The position numbers and the translations under genes are program-made. Below, piece by piece: positions 10,101 to 18,578 of a stretch of DNA of 64,000 nucleotides. Source of the stretch: Haliotis asinina (lineage: Eukaryota > Mollusca > Gastropoda > Lepetellida > Haliotidae); assembly GCF_037392515.1 (NCBI RefSeq), contig NC_090291.1, positions 38,463,001-38,527,000 on the forward strand, given 5' to 3'. Each line of letters starts with the position of its first letter. The first letter of the stretch is position 1. The notes beneath the pieces were generated by a model. The model saw nothing but the letters and a program-made list of their open reading frames with translations. It did no database searches and was not told the DNA's origin.

Positions 10101-13100
10101 ACTTAACGACGAAAGCAATGATTCTGTTGAAAGCTACGACAACTTATTAAAAACAAAAATGCAAATATTAAAATTAAAGTTATAGGAGCAACGTCAGGCT
10201 ATTACCTTCTTCGAGGAATGTATCCATCAATATCCACAAAACCAAGTGATATATAATTCATCTGCAGATTTCACAAGTGATGTGCCTTTTAACAGTCTAA
10301 TATAGTTTCATTGGTTACCCAAGATAGCACACCTGGCAACTAATTGCATAATGTGCGTCATTCTTTTTAAAACGTTACTTAGTTAGTCAATAATGAGCAA
10401 TCAATCAATGTATTGGCGGTTAATCCTTTGAAAGAAGGGTGTTGTTTTACATAGACACAGACACGACAGAGTGTATTCAGTATAGATTAGCAAATGTACA
10501 TACATAAACACTACCTTTTGACAAATCCCCCATTTAAATCCCCATAAAACTAATTAATCAATCAGCGTGTTATCGGTAAATCCGTTGATCGATCCAGACA
10601 AAAGAAATGCCAAATTGGAGCCTTTGCCGGGTAATCTAAGTGGCGTTACCACTAATTATACCTGTTATAAATTCATTGACTGACTATCAAGTGTATAATG
10701 ACAAATAACGTACGTGTAGGTTTATACCACCTAACACGGATTACAACCTAGCGACACCAAGTGATTTTGACAGAATCGTCTATGAAAACAAGGGTTGTAA
10801 CTCGAAAACTAGGCAAAGCAGGAGACAAAACTAAATGATAGTAGGTTGTGAGAACATATAGCTTTCATTTTTCTCAACAGCTTTCGCGATTTCAGGTTTG
10901 TACAAACCTGTAAACGAAATAGTTTAACCCCTGAAATGTAGATGAATACTGCACAGACCCTCATTTCTATACCCACTATTACGTCATGGAGACGCGCCGC
11001 TCTGATTGGTTGAAGTTTCGTTTGCGGTTGAGAATTGTGCACTGTTGACAAAAAGGTCGATTTAAGGTAATTAAAGACCGTAATGAGCAGTTTTAATGAC
11101 GGGGTTTGGATTATAACGATGTCAGCAACTGATTTTGCATTTGTACCCTATTAGAGTATATGTGACCTTTAAAACGTTGTCTAACCCGGCACTCGTCTAA
11201 TCCGTATTCCGGCACGACCTTTCGGTCCCAACAGGCAACTTGTTTGCCTGGTGCTGACCAACACTTCTATTACGATGTTTCGTAAAATAGCACAGGTAGC
11301 TTAGGGCCTACTTTGCCGTAAAATAGGCCTAGACTGCCTATTAACAGATACCTACCACAAAGGCCGCACGTAGAACGGCAGTTAGTTCTTCCCCACTCTC
11401 CGACATCGCAGCCATACCCTACAGTTGCACTGCGGCATTGAGAGTAATTGTCACGACAGGTGGGCGGGTCAGCTGTCAACAGAATTAGTGGTACACATTA
11501 TTTACTGCCGAGTCACTGTGGCGTTGCACATCCTCAGCGCTACCATGGTTACAAATCTCCGTTAAGGTGTTGAGTTCAGGATTGTCACGACTGGGAGCAC
11601 CACAAATGGGCTTCACACATTGTACCCAGGAAGGGAATGGCACCCGGGTCTTCACCGTGACGAGCGAAGCTTTAATCACTGGGCTACCCTACCAATCAAA
11701 GTCAACATTGTTCTATGATCGATTTGCAGAAAAGCCCAAAACAGGCCCTATGATCAGTGGTGTCATGTTTTTCAGGTAACTGAAATCAACCCAACATTAT
11801 CAAATGGGGGTGGGGGTGGGGGGTACTATGAGGCGTATCACGAAGCGCGAGTAAAAACTTTAGCGATCATTTGATCACCAGTGCCACCTCTGTTTAGCAA
11901 CTGTGGATTGGTTGGTGGTTACGTTGGTAGTTACGTCATTTTAGCAGGATTCCAGCAAAATCCCGAGCTTACAGTGCTCTGGAAGAAGAAAACTCGGAAC
12001 CCTAAACGCTCGAATTTAATGACAACTTCACTATACATACGTGTGGCCTGAGAGGTTGCGGAAGTCGTACAAGTATCGTGTCGTGTACGGGTGTTCAGGA
12101 CCTTTCGACTCCAGAGCCATGTGAAACGAGTGAGGTACAATGTGGCAAGCCCATATCTGGTGTACCCCGGCGTGATATTGCTGGAGTAGTTGGTTATTCC
12201 CAATTTGTTACAGTTTTGATAATCGCTACATGACAAAAATAAACGCCGACATACTGGTGATAAATAAATAATGTTAATAATATTTTCTTACCACACAGTT
12301 GACACGTCCTGGGGCAATACTTGATCGCCCATTTGATTTGTTCTCCTTGTACAGTGCATCCTGACGAGTAGTGCCTGCATAAGCTTTGGGAGAGGAGGTC
12401 TTTACAGACATACGGTGTCGGTTTCTTTACATCACCTGTAAAAGAAGAACGGGGATGATAATGATATTTTACATGGAGAAGGATGCATACAATGTGACTG
12501 ACCATCCCATGTTATGCACACACAAGATCAATGAAAGAAGAAATGCTGAACCAAAACGTGTACAAATAAAAAAAGGTACACAGACACTGTCGGCCGACAT
12601 TTTGATTGTCTTATTTTGTCAGTCCAGATTTAAAGCATTAAGTGAGAGTGCTCGTTGAGATAAATATTTCATTCGGACACATGTTAAATCTCCATATCAA
12701 ACTCGCGGACACATGGTAACTTATAATGCATACTGGTATAAAGGTAGCCCCCTCCCCACCTCCTCTCCCCACCCACCACCACCCACCCGTTGTGTCAAAG
12801 CAAAGACGTACATTAATATACGTACGTCTTTGGTCAAAGACACCAACATGTAAATTCTACGAGTTATCCAATATCCACCACACAACTAAAAGATTATTAT
12901 CTAACATGGAATACATTTTCTTTGATACAGCCGTTAGCTCGACACATAATTATGTTTCACAGTAATATCCCAGGAACATCAATAGAAATACATGCAGGCG
13001 AAGTACTTCATGTGCTTTGTAAGAAGTGATTAGCAGTGCTGTTGTGTACTGTTCCTACCACACAAATTGCAGGTCTTTCTGCAGAACAGTGTGCTGTAGT

Positions 13101-14279
13101 CTCCGTAGTTGCAAGAGCCGGCGGTGCAGCCAGTGAACTCGTCCCTGCATGGCGGCGGTGTTGACTGCGAGGCGATGCCACCTGTAATACCATGGGGTAC
13201 ATGGGCACATTTAACAGCTGCTGTACACAAGAAACCTGTACTAGGGGCTTTCATCAAAGTGATAGAGGTTCAAGACCAGTACCGATTAAGGATTTCCTCC
13301 CTCATCAAACTGTCATGTCACTGGTATACAGTTCTAAGCGCCGTTTAACCCAATTCTGTAGCACTCTCTATCTCTCCCACACACTGAGACATTGACATAA
13401 ACATACATACAGACATAATAGCAGAAACATGCATGCACACATACATACAGACAGACATACAGACATAATAACAGACACACACATACATAGATAGATCCAT
13501 ACATACATGCATGCATACATGCATACATACATACATACATACATACATAGGCATCCATCCATCCATCACATACATACATACATACATACATACATACATA
13601 CATACATACATACATACATACATAACTACAGACATACGTGCATACACAGCGTGTTTCAAGTGGTTTTCGAATTCATGAAAAAAAGAGCAGGCTGGTTTGT
13701 TTATAATTTGTACATTAGTGTTTTTTCAGCTATCTTCATGCAGTATCTTGCCTTCATCGTTATTCACCAGCTTCTGTCATGAAAATCAAACAGACTATCT
13801 ACATTCACTTACCCAAGTGGCTGAGTAAAGTAGCTACGAACACTGCTGCTGCAAGATAAAGAAAGTGAAAGTCTGGAATGGCACACGTATCACGTTTCTT
13901 TGAAACCAAGAAAAACTCCAAGAGCAGAATAAGTACACAAATACACCGCGAATGTTGTTAAAGAGGACGAAAATGACACGTAATGTGTGGAAATAACCTC
14001 CGTGCATTTGCAGCAAGCCGTGCTATTATACCTGGTTCAAACTGAGAGAGGTAACTGTTGAAATAATATTGCCTTTGATGTGAAAGTTCAAAAACTCACT
14101 GAAGTTGTTTTTATACCCTTTTCATACGAGCCAGGTAATAATGAAAGAGTCACGGTTTTGAAATATAATGGCTTCGGGTTACTAATAAACAAATGTACAT
14201 GATATGAAGTCAGTTTTCTGTTGTCTGTTGGACATTAGAAAAGAGACAAAAGCGTTAAACTTGCCTTACCTGGCAACAT
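7150..14279 (-). CDS. secreted or membrane protein with four ShKT domains
   Basis: Six exons on the minus strand, in order: 14270-14279 (ATG TTG CCA G), 13813-13848, 13059-13181, 12292-12435, 11356-11472 and 7150-7263. All junctions have AG/GT borders and all introns are phase 1, so each ShKT exon is a symmetric 1-1 module suited to exon shuffling. The first two exons give the signal peptide MLPAAVFVATLLSHLG. The next four each code one ShKT domain with six cysteines and the usual C-x(2-3)-C ending: FCRKTCNLC, YCPRTCQLC, NCRSTCGLC and NCALSCGFC. ShKT domains occur as repeats in many animal secreted proteins and peptidases, and in potassium-channel-blocking toxins; no toxin role is implied here. 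The reading continues in phase 1 after 7150, so a last exon is required, and 2947-3077 is a candidate. The short first exons are less certain than the four domain exons. Confidence 0.68.
7722..7977 (+). mobile_element. SINE family B, near full length
   Basis: Sense copy from cccttgaagatcc through ggcgactaacgggatc, gttgacacatgtcaaagctt, gaccgccgccatatacctgg to aaactcactcatt. The junction of the two 'caagagg/caagacg' segments shows the internal near-repeat typical of the family. Confidence 0.8.
8148..8332 (+). mobile_element. SINE family B, diverged
   Basis: Sense copy with taagaggcgactaacggg, gctgatttgattgactcatg, gatgctcatgttgttgatta and ccaccatatagctggaat. Several deletions; the tail is lost. 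Confidence 0.65.
8772..8867 (+). pseudogene. THAP zinc-finger N-terminus, broken
   Basis: ATG at 8772 opens MPNCCVAVSC..., followed at the proper distance by GVTMHRFPPD. This fits the THAP start (M-P-x-C-x-x-x-x-C ... H-x-F-P). TGA stops the frame after 31 codons, and the later conserved part (W, second C-x2-H pair) is not readable in this frame; a tryptophan-containing continuation appears in another frame. It looks like a frameshifted transposase or host-domesticated relic. Confidence 0.45.
9016..9830 (+). repeat. two and a bit tandem units of ~365-395 bp
   Basis: The start motif aaggattttgcatg (or aaggagtttgcatg) occurs at about 9016, 9411 and 9773. Between the first two pairs the order is the same: gtcgaagtgaca, ttgttatgttataagca, ccataaataaaatacatatt, accagtagaaagtaatt, cagggcgccgccattttt, ttgttctcatcaagtta. 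The third unit is cut after about 60 bp. Units differ by small indels. Two AATAAA motifs inside are part of the repeat and not evidence of gene ends. Confidence 0.8.
11585..11692 (-). mobile_element. SINE family A, reversed
   Basis: Contains the complement of the middle (aatgggcttcacacattgta), of the B-box region (cccgggtcttcaccgtgacg) and of the A box (gggctaccct). The 3' tail half is missing. Confidence 0.75.
12080..12192 (+). mobile_element. SINE family A, 3' half
   Basis: Shows ggtacaatgtggcaagccca, tatctggtgtaccccggcgt and gatattgctggagta. It ends before the gcggcg motif, just upstream of the exon at 12292-12435 but in its flanking intron. Confidence 0.65.
12792..12843. repeat. imperfect ~50-bp hairpin
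   Basis: The arms are gtgtcaaagcaaagacgtac and, inverted, gtgtctttgaccaaagacgt + ac, around an AT-rich 10-base loop. The inner 11 bp are perfect. It lies in the intron between two ShKT exons. Confidence 0.7.
13396..13632. repeat. (CATA)n/(CAGA)n tetranucleotide microsatellite
   Basis: About 235 bp of catacata with interruptions (gcatgcatac, cagacag, ccatccatcc). It generates long spurious frames on both strands (MYVCMYVC and HTYIHTYI types). It sits in the intron between the signal-peptide exon and the first ShKT exon. Confidence 0.9.
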
Positions 14280-14330
14280 TATTCAGGTATGTCCCTCGCC
14301 GAGATTTCCGTGGCTCGACTACAAATTGTT

Positions 14331-14338
14331 CTTATACA
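14331..14338 (-). promoter_or_regulatory. possible TATA box of the ShKT gene
   Basis: TGTATAAG on the minus strand lies about 52-60 bases upstream of the proposed ATG at 14279, leaving room for a short leader. This is the only core-promoter-like motif seen; weak evidence on its own. Confidence 0.3.
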
Positions 14339-14734
14339 CACTGAAACGCCAACGTAGAGGAGATAAGACAGATGGTCAGTTTTAGACGTGGGCTGTTACA
14401 GCTTACACCTGTAGAACCGTCAGTCTATAGAAACATGCCTTCGAATGTGAACTAGGATGAATAAGTTTATATTTTGCATTGGGACAAAAAGAAAATGTTG
14501 ATGCATGTTTAACTATCACACATGAGGGTGAAGAACTGCCGATGACGTGTAGCTCGTGAGTGTCAAGCCATTATATAGGTCGTGTCAAACATAGACAGGT
14601 GCGAGATAGATAATCAAGTCACATGCATCGTTAAGGCTTGCACTGTTTGATACACTGAAGGTCACCATGGCTGATGTCTATTTCATGATGTTTTGTGGAA
14701 TTGAATGCATATAGGTGACGAAAGTATTCTGTTT

Positions 14735-15010
14735 TAAACTCGCCAGCTAGTGCAGTGCAATACTAACAGATATAACGCTTAACTCGCCAGCTAGTGCAGT
14801 GCCTTACTAACTGATACAGTGCTTAACTTACCAGTTAGTGTAGTGCCTTACTAACTGATACAGTGCTTAACTTACCAGTTAGTGTAGTGCCTTACTACCT
14901 GATACAGTGCTTAACTTACCAGTTAGTGTAATGCCTTACTACGTGATACAGTGCTTAACTCACCACCTAGTACAGTGCATTTCCAACAGATATAATGCTT
15001 AACTCACCGC
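14735..15010 (+). repeat. 44-bp minisatellite, about six copies
   Basis: The unit gcttaactNNccagYtagtg + Yagtgccttactaactgatacagt starts at 14777, 14821, 14865 and so on at exact 44-base steps. The outer copies are diverged. It lies about 450 bp upstream of the ShKT gene start. Confidence 0.85.
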
Positions 15011-15224
15011 TAATGCCGGTCATGTTTGTAAGAGCGATATTTGAATGCTTGTTTCAATTTTATAAGTGTCAGTTAAACTGGAGTCAAGTCTCATATCAAC
15101 GCGTTGTGCACATGTAAATAAAACCCAATGGACTAGATCTTGGTCGACATTGGCGCCAACACGAGTGATAAGAACTAGGTGGGCGAGATGTCATGCGATT
15201 TACTTTGTTCCTTGTTGAGTGAGA

Positions 15225-15345
15225 GAATGAGTGAGTTTAGTTTTATGCTGCTTTTAGCAAATATTTCTGGGACACCAGAATATAGCTTGAATATTGCTGA
15301 GTGCGGAGTAAAACTAAACTCACTCACTCACTCACTGGTTAGGTT
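15225..15345. mobile_element. fold-back SINE composite
   Basis: A reversed SINE tail (gagtgagtttagttttatgc + tgcttttagcaaat) is joined through about 30 bp to a sense tail (gaatattgctgagtgcgg + agtaaaactaaactcactca). The two halves are inverted copies of the same 3' domain and can pair as a hairpin. It probably arose by insertion of one SINE into or beside another. Confidence 0.7.
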
Positions 15346-17091
15346 CATCATCAGCTCAGGGCCCTCACCTCCTTTACACACAGCCCAGACAGCGAATGGG
15401 ACTTCTCCCAGGAAAAACTGCTTAGTGGAACCCACCAGGGAGACTATATACACAGGGAGAGGAAAGTCCTCGAAAAGTCCCTTAGCGTATGTCACGGGTC
15501 GTTACGTAACCAGTGTATCCAATATGGTGACGGCTTAGTATTTAAGATTGAGCCGGTTTATTTTCAACAGTTGATTAAATTCGCCCAGTGTTGAGACAAC
15601 TGAAAACCTACATGTGAAAGATAACTTAACTATTTTGTCACTTCAGTTGAAGTCAAATAATTGTTATTAGTATCAGTATTAGGAGAGTAGATGTGTAGTA
15701 AAGTTTCAAGTCGGTATGTTATAGCTCATGTTATGGCTGATTCTCGCTGTAGATTATCCCTGAACCTATCAAGAACCTTCATCATTAAGTTACTCTTATC
15801 CCACATGTTGCTAACTTCCTCTAGATAAGAAGCACGTGACACAAAGCCTGATTTTATCCCACTGAAGCAGATATAAAAACAGAGGGAAATGCAGATAATG
15901 ACCGGATTTGCGATATTTATTTCATCCACCATTCAGCATTCATTTCATATGAAGTTATACCTTTGAAATATTTCCTCATCGTTAATGCTGCATGCACAAC
16001 TGCCTTTGTCATGCTATGACTGGATTTGCAGACATTTCCAAGCAAGTATGATTTGCATATTTGATAATTCAGTCAATAATGGCTTATACGTTTCTTTTAA
16101 TTGTCACAGATGCTTTGAAAGTTTGATTTTGAAATAGGGTTATTCCTTACTCATTAAGGGCACGTATTGGGTCAGGCATGTTTACAGTGTGTGAAATATT
16201 GGGGTCACTTCGTTTCATATTCATATATGTTGAAAGTTTTTCCATTATACAGTCTGACACTTTCCATTAGTTCACCAGCCTGATAACGCCCATTCAATCG
16301 TTTGTCATTTTTAGACAAACATGAGTGGGAGAGCTTGAGAAAGGGTCTGTGGACGGATTTTTGAACATTGAGCGCTTACAGTCAATCATCATTCACATCG
16401 GATTTTGACAATATTTTGAGATATTCTGTATACTTATTTTTCTCTTTCAGTCTATGCCTCTTTAAACAAAAGAACGAAAATAGTTACCCTTCTATACTGT
16501 TTTACGTTTCAACCTCCATTTGAAGTGCACTCTTGTATAATCTCAATTATTCGTATCTAAATATGGATAACTTGAATAATGAATGCATAATTTCTGCATT
16601 GAATATCAAGAAAAAAGATCACAATAAATGTCTTAGTTTCGCAAGCTGAAAAAGTCACATGGGGTAATCATGCACGGTGGTGCAATGCTCTTGGGTAGTT
16701 AAACTTCTTGCGTATTTGAACGCTGGTAACTCAAAGCTAAACAAGTGGTGATTTACCAGGATAGTTGGTGCATTCTGAGGGAATACGCAGATTATCCTGA
16801 GAAGTATGAATGCATGAACATCTTCCAGAGATATCCCATTTTTTCCCCTGTACACACCACCAGATTTATGAATGGATAACATAATTAAGAATAAAGCACA
16901 TCGCACATGCATGAACATGCACACGCACAAACCCACTCACCCGAGAGGTAGTAATTCATTGTGGCAACCTTACACGCTCCATGACGTAAATGAATATTGA
17001 TCATTTTACAGTACAAGCATTATAGATATTCAACCATGATTAATAAAGTGTTTAAGGGATATGGGCATGGGATATTTCACCAATAAAGTGC

Positions 17092-17206
17092 GTGGGTATG
17101 GTTTTACGCTGATGTTAGCAATTTTCCAGAGCGGGACACCAGAACTGGGCTCATTGTACCCAAGTGGGGACTCGAACCCAGGTCTTTAACCACTAGGCTA
17201 CCCCCC
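17092..17206 (-). mobile_element. SINE family A, reversed
   Basis: Has the tail side (gtatggttttacgctgatgttagcaat), the complement of the B box (ggactcgaacccaggtc) and of the A box (ccactaggctacccc). A C-homopolymer at 17201-17218 ends it. Confidence 0.75.
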
Positions 17207-17786
17207 CCCCCCCCCCCCAATAAGGAGAACAATTTGCAGTTTTTGAGACTCAGGTACTTACCATCCGAACACATTAATTGTCGTATTTCACGCTTTGTAC
17301 TCTGTCTGAGCGCATTTTAAATCAGCATCAGTATTATATATTCATGAATGCATGTTGAGCAGCAGAACAAGTGCGAGACGTATACACAAATTCACAGTTG
17401 GTTGTGGATATTAAGACGTGCAGCAATGTTGCATCCACATGAAAATATGTTTATATTGATACAAGATATCTGAAAACGACGGCTGTATTCACACATCTAA
17501 ATCATAGCTGTTGGCACTCACTTAAATGATGTTGCATTTCATGACGTGCGTACAAAATGCAAATTTTAAGGCCACGTGATTTTACATTTTATACGTTGAT
17601 AGCATGGGTCTCGAACGATACTTCTATTTCCCAGCATGCATACGTTTGGAAAATACTGTCAGTTCGCGACTTGATAAATATTTTCCTTAAGCAAGGATAT
17701 TAATGATCCCGACATTGAATTCAAACGCACAGATAACTTTCGTTCGAAACACAGCACATGAATTTGACGGAAACATTCAACATACC

Positions 17787-17924
17787 TCAGGTGGGTCTAT
17801 TTCTCGAATAGTGTAAGAGTGAATACGATTTCTCAGGTGGGTCTATTTCTCGAATAGTGTAAGAGAGAATACGATTTCTCAGGTGGGTCTATTTCTCGAA
17901 TAGTTTTAGAGTGAATACGATTTC
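17787..17924 (+). repeat. three tandem copies of a 46-bp unit
   Basis: Starts at 17787, 17833 and 17879. The unit begins tcaggtgggtctatttctcg and ends gaatacgatttc. The copies differ at only a few bases, so the expansion is recent. About 650 bp upstream of the TLR exon. Confidence 0.9.
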
Positions 17925-18269
17925 ATGTACTTAACTGTAGATTCCATGTATGAATGTTTTCATTTAACATATTCAGTTTCATTTGACACGACACGACTTG
18001 ATAAAAGATCGACGAATTGTAAGACAGGCTGAATTAGTCTGGCACTAAAACGACCACAATAATATAAATCTGAATATGGGATTTAAGTGTACTTGTGGGC
18101 GTGTGTGAGTGAGTTAGTGAGTGAGTGAGGTTAGTTTTACACCACACTCTTCTTCATGTGTGTCTCTCGGTGTGTGAGAGACAGAGCGACTGAGTTGAGT
18201 TATGTATGCTGACACCATATCATATCGTACTTTTGACCCGTAAACATCCGGGGTAGAATAGGTCTTCAG

Positions 18270-18340
18270 GCTCACTGTCCATAAATGTATATGCCCTTTC
18301 TGTATGACAGAATCAAATATTTGTATGTTCAGAACTTCTC
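18270..18340 (+). repeat. flanking unit shared with 41822-41884
   Basis: The stretch gtccataaatgta..ccctttctgtatga + agaatcaa.tatttgtatg + ttcagaa.ttctc occurs here and again upstream of the CENPL first exon, each time beside a sense SINE B. It is either an extended 5' form of the SINE or an older repeat that both loci share. Confidence 0.65.
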
Positions 18341-18556
18341 CCCAGTGATCGACGTTGCTTGTTGTAAGAGGCGACTAATGCGATCGGGTGGTCAGACACG
18401 CTGACACGTCATCGGTTCCCAATTGCGCAGATCGATGCTCATGCTGTTGATCACTGGATTGTCTGTTCCAGACTCGATTATTTACAGACCGCCGTCATAT
18501 AGGTGGAATATTGCCGAGTGCGGCTTAAAACTAAACTCCCTCACTAACGCACTCAT
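18341..18556 (+). mobile_element. SINE family B, near full length
   Basis: Sense copy from gatcgacgttgcttgttgta through ggcgactaatgcgatcgggt and gaccgccgtcatataggtgg to aaactaaactccctcacta. Its reading frame happens to be open into the TLR exon, so a naive gene call would start inside it at 18423. Confidence 0.85.
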
Positions 18557-18574
18557 ATTTGTTTACATCCCTTC

Positions 18575-18576
18575 AG
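18575..18576 (+). promoter_or_regulatory. 3' splice acceptor of the TLR coding exon
   Basis: The run catatttgtttacatccctt followed by CAG lies directly before caATG. It implies a 5' UTR intron and an exon that begins at 18577. The SINE B upstream would then be intronic. Confidence 0.6.
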
Positions 18577-18578
18577 CA

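Larger units (their letters stand above)
8466..11172. mobile_element. possible decayed DNA transposon carrying a THAP relic
   Basis: Both ends point inward with related features: ttaaaggaccac at 8466 and its inverted counterpart gtgacctttaa ending at 11172. The 11-13 bp motif ccgcaaacgaaac occurs about 165 bp in from the left and, inverted, about 150 bp in from the right. A THAP-like start codes at 8772-8867. THAP domains are found in P-element-type transposases, so a dead P-like element is one reading. The arms are otherwise poorly matched and no target duplication was fixed, so the borders are tentative. The element would sit inside the 11355-7264 intron of the ShKT gene. Confidence 0.3.
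7264..11355. other. large intron of the ShKT gene
   Basis: Outside the SINE copies, the tandem units and the putative transposon, I see no exon or RNA gene here. A pogo/Tigger-like terminal motif (cagtgaaacctg...gtctaatccg) lies near 8391-8440, and a related one near 11179-11235 in the same orientation. They are too decayed to define elements. Confidence 0.5.
14340..18269. other. intergenic region between divergent ShKT and TLR genes
   Basis: Holds the 44-bp and 46-bp minisatellites, a fold-back SINE remnant (15225), a reversed SINE A (17092) and a short gtgagtgag SINE tail at 18106-18150. The rest is AT-rich with only short frames and I see no gene in it. Confidence 0.55.

Noticed and set aside
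13334-13782. Frames of 64-104 codons rich in MYVC or HTYIH
   Set aside because: Pure translation of the (CATA)n microsatellite on both strands.
18423-18578. Upstream ATG extending the TLR by 52 residues
   Set aside because: These codons lie in SINE B and the intron end. A clear acceptor and signal peptide place the start at 18579.
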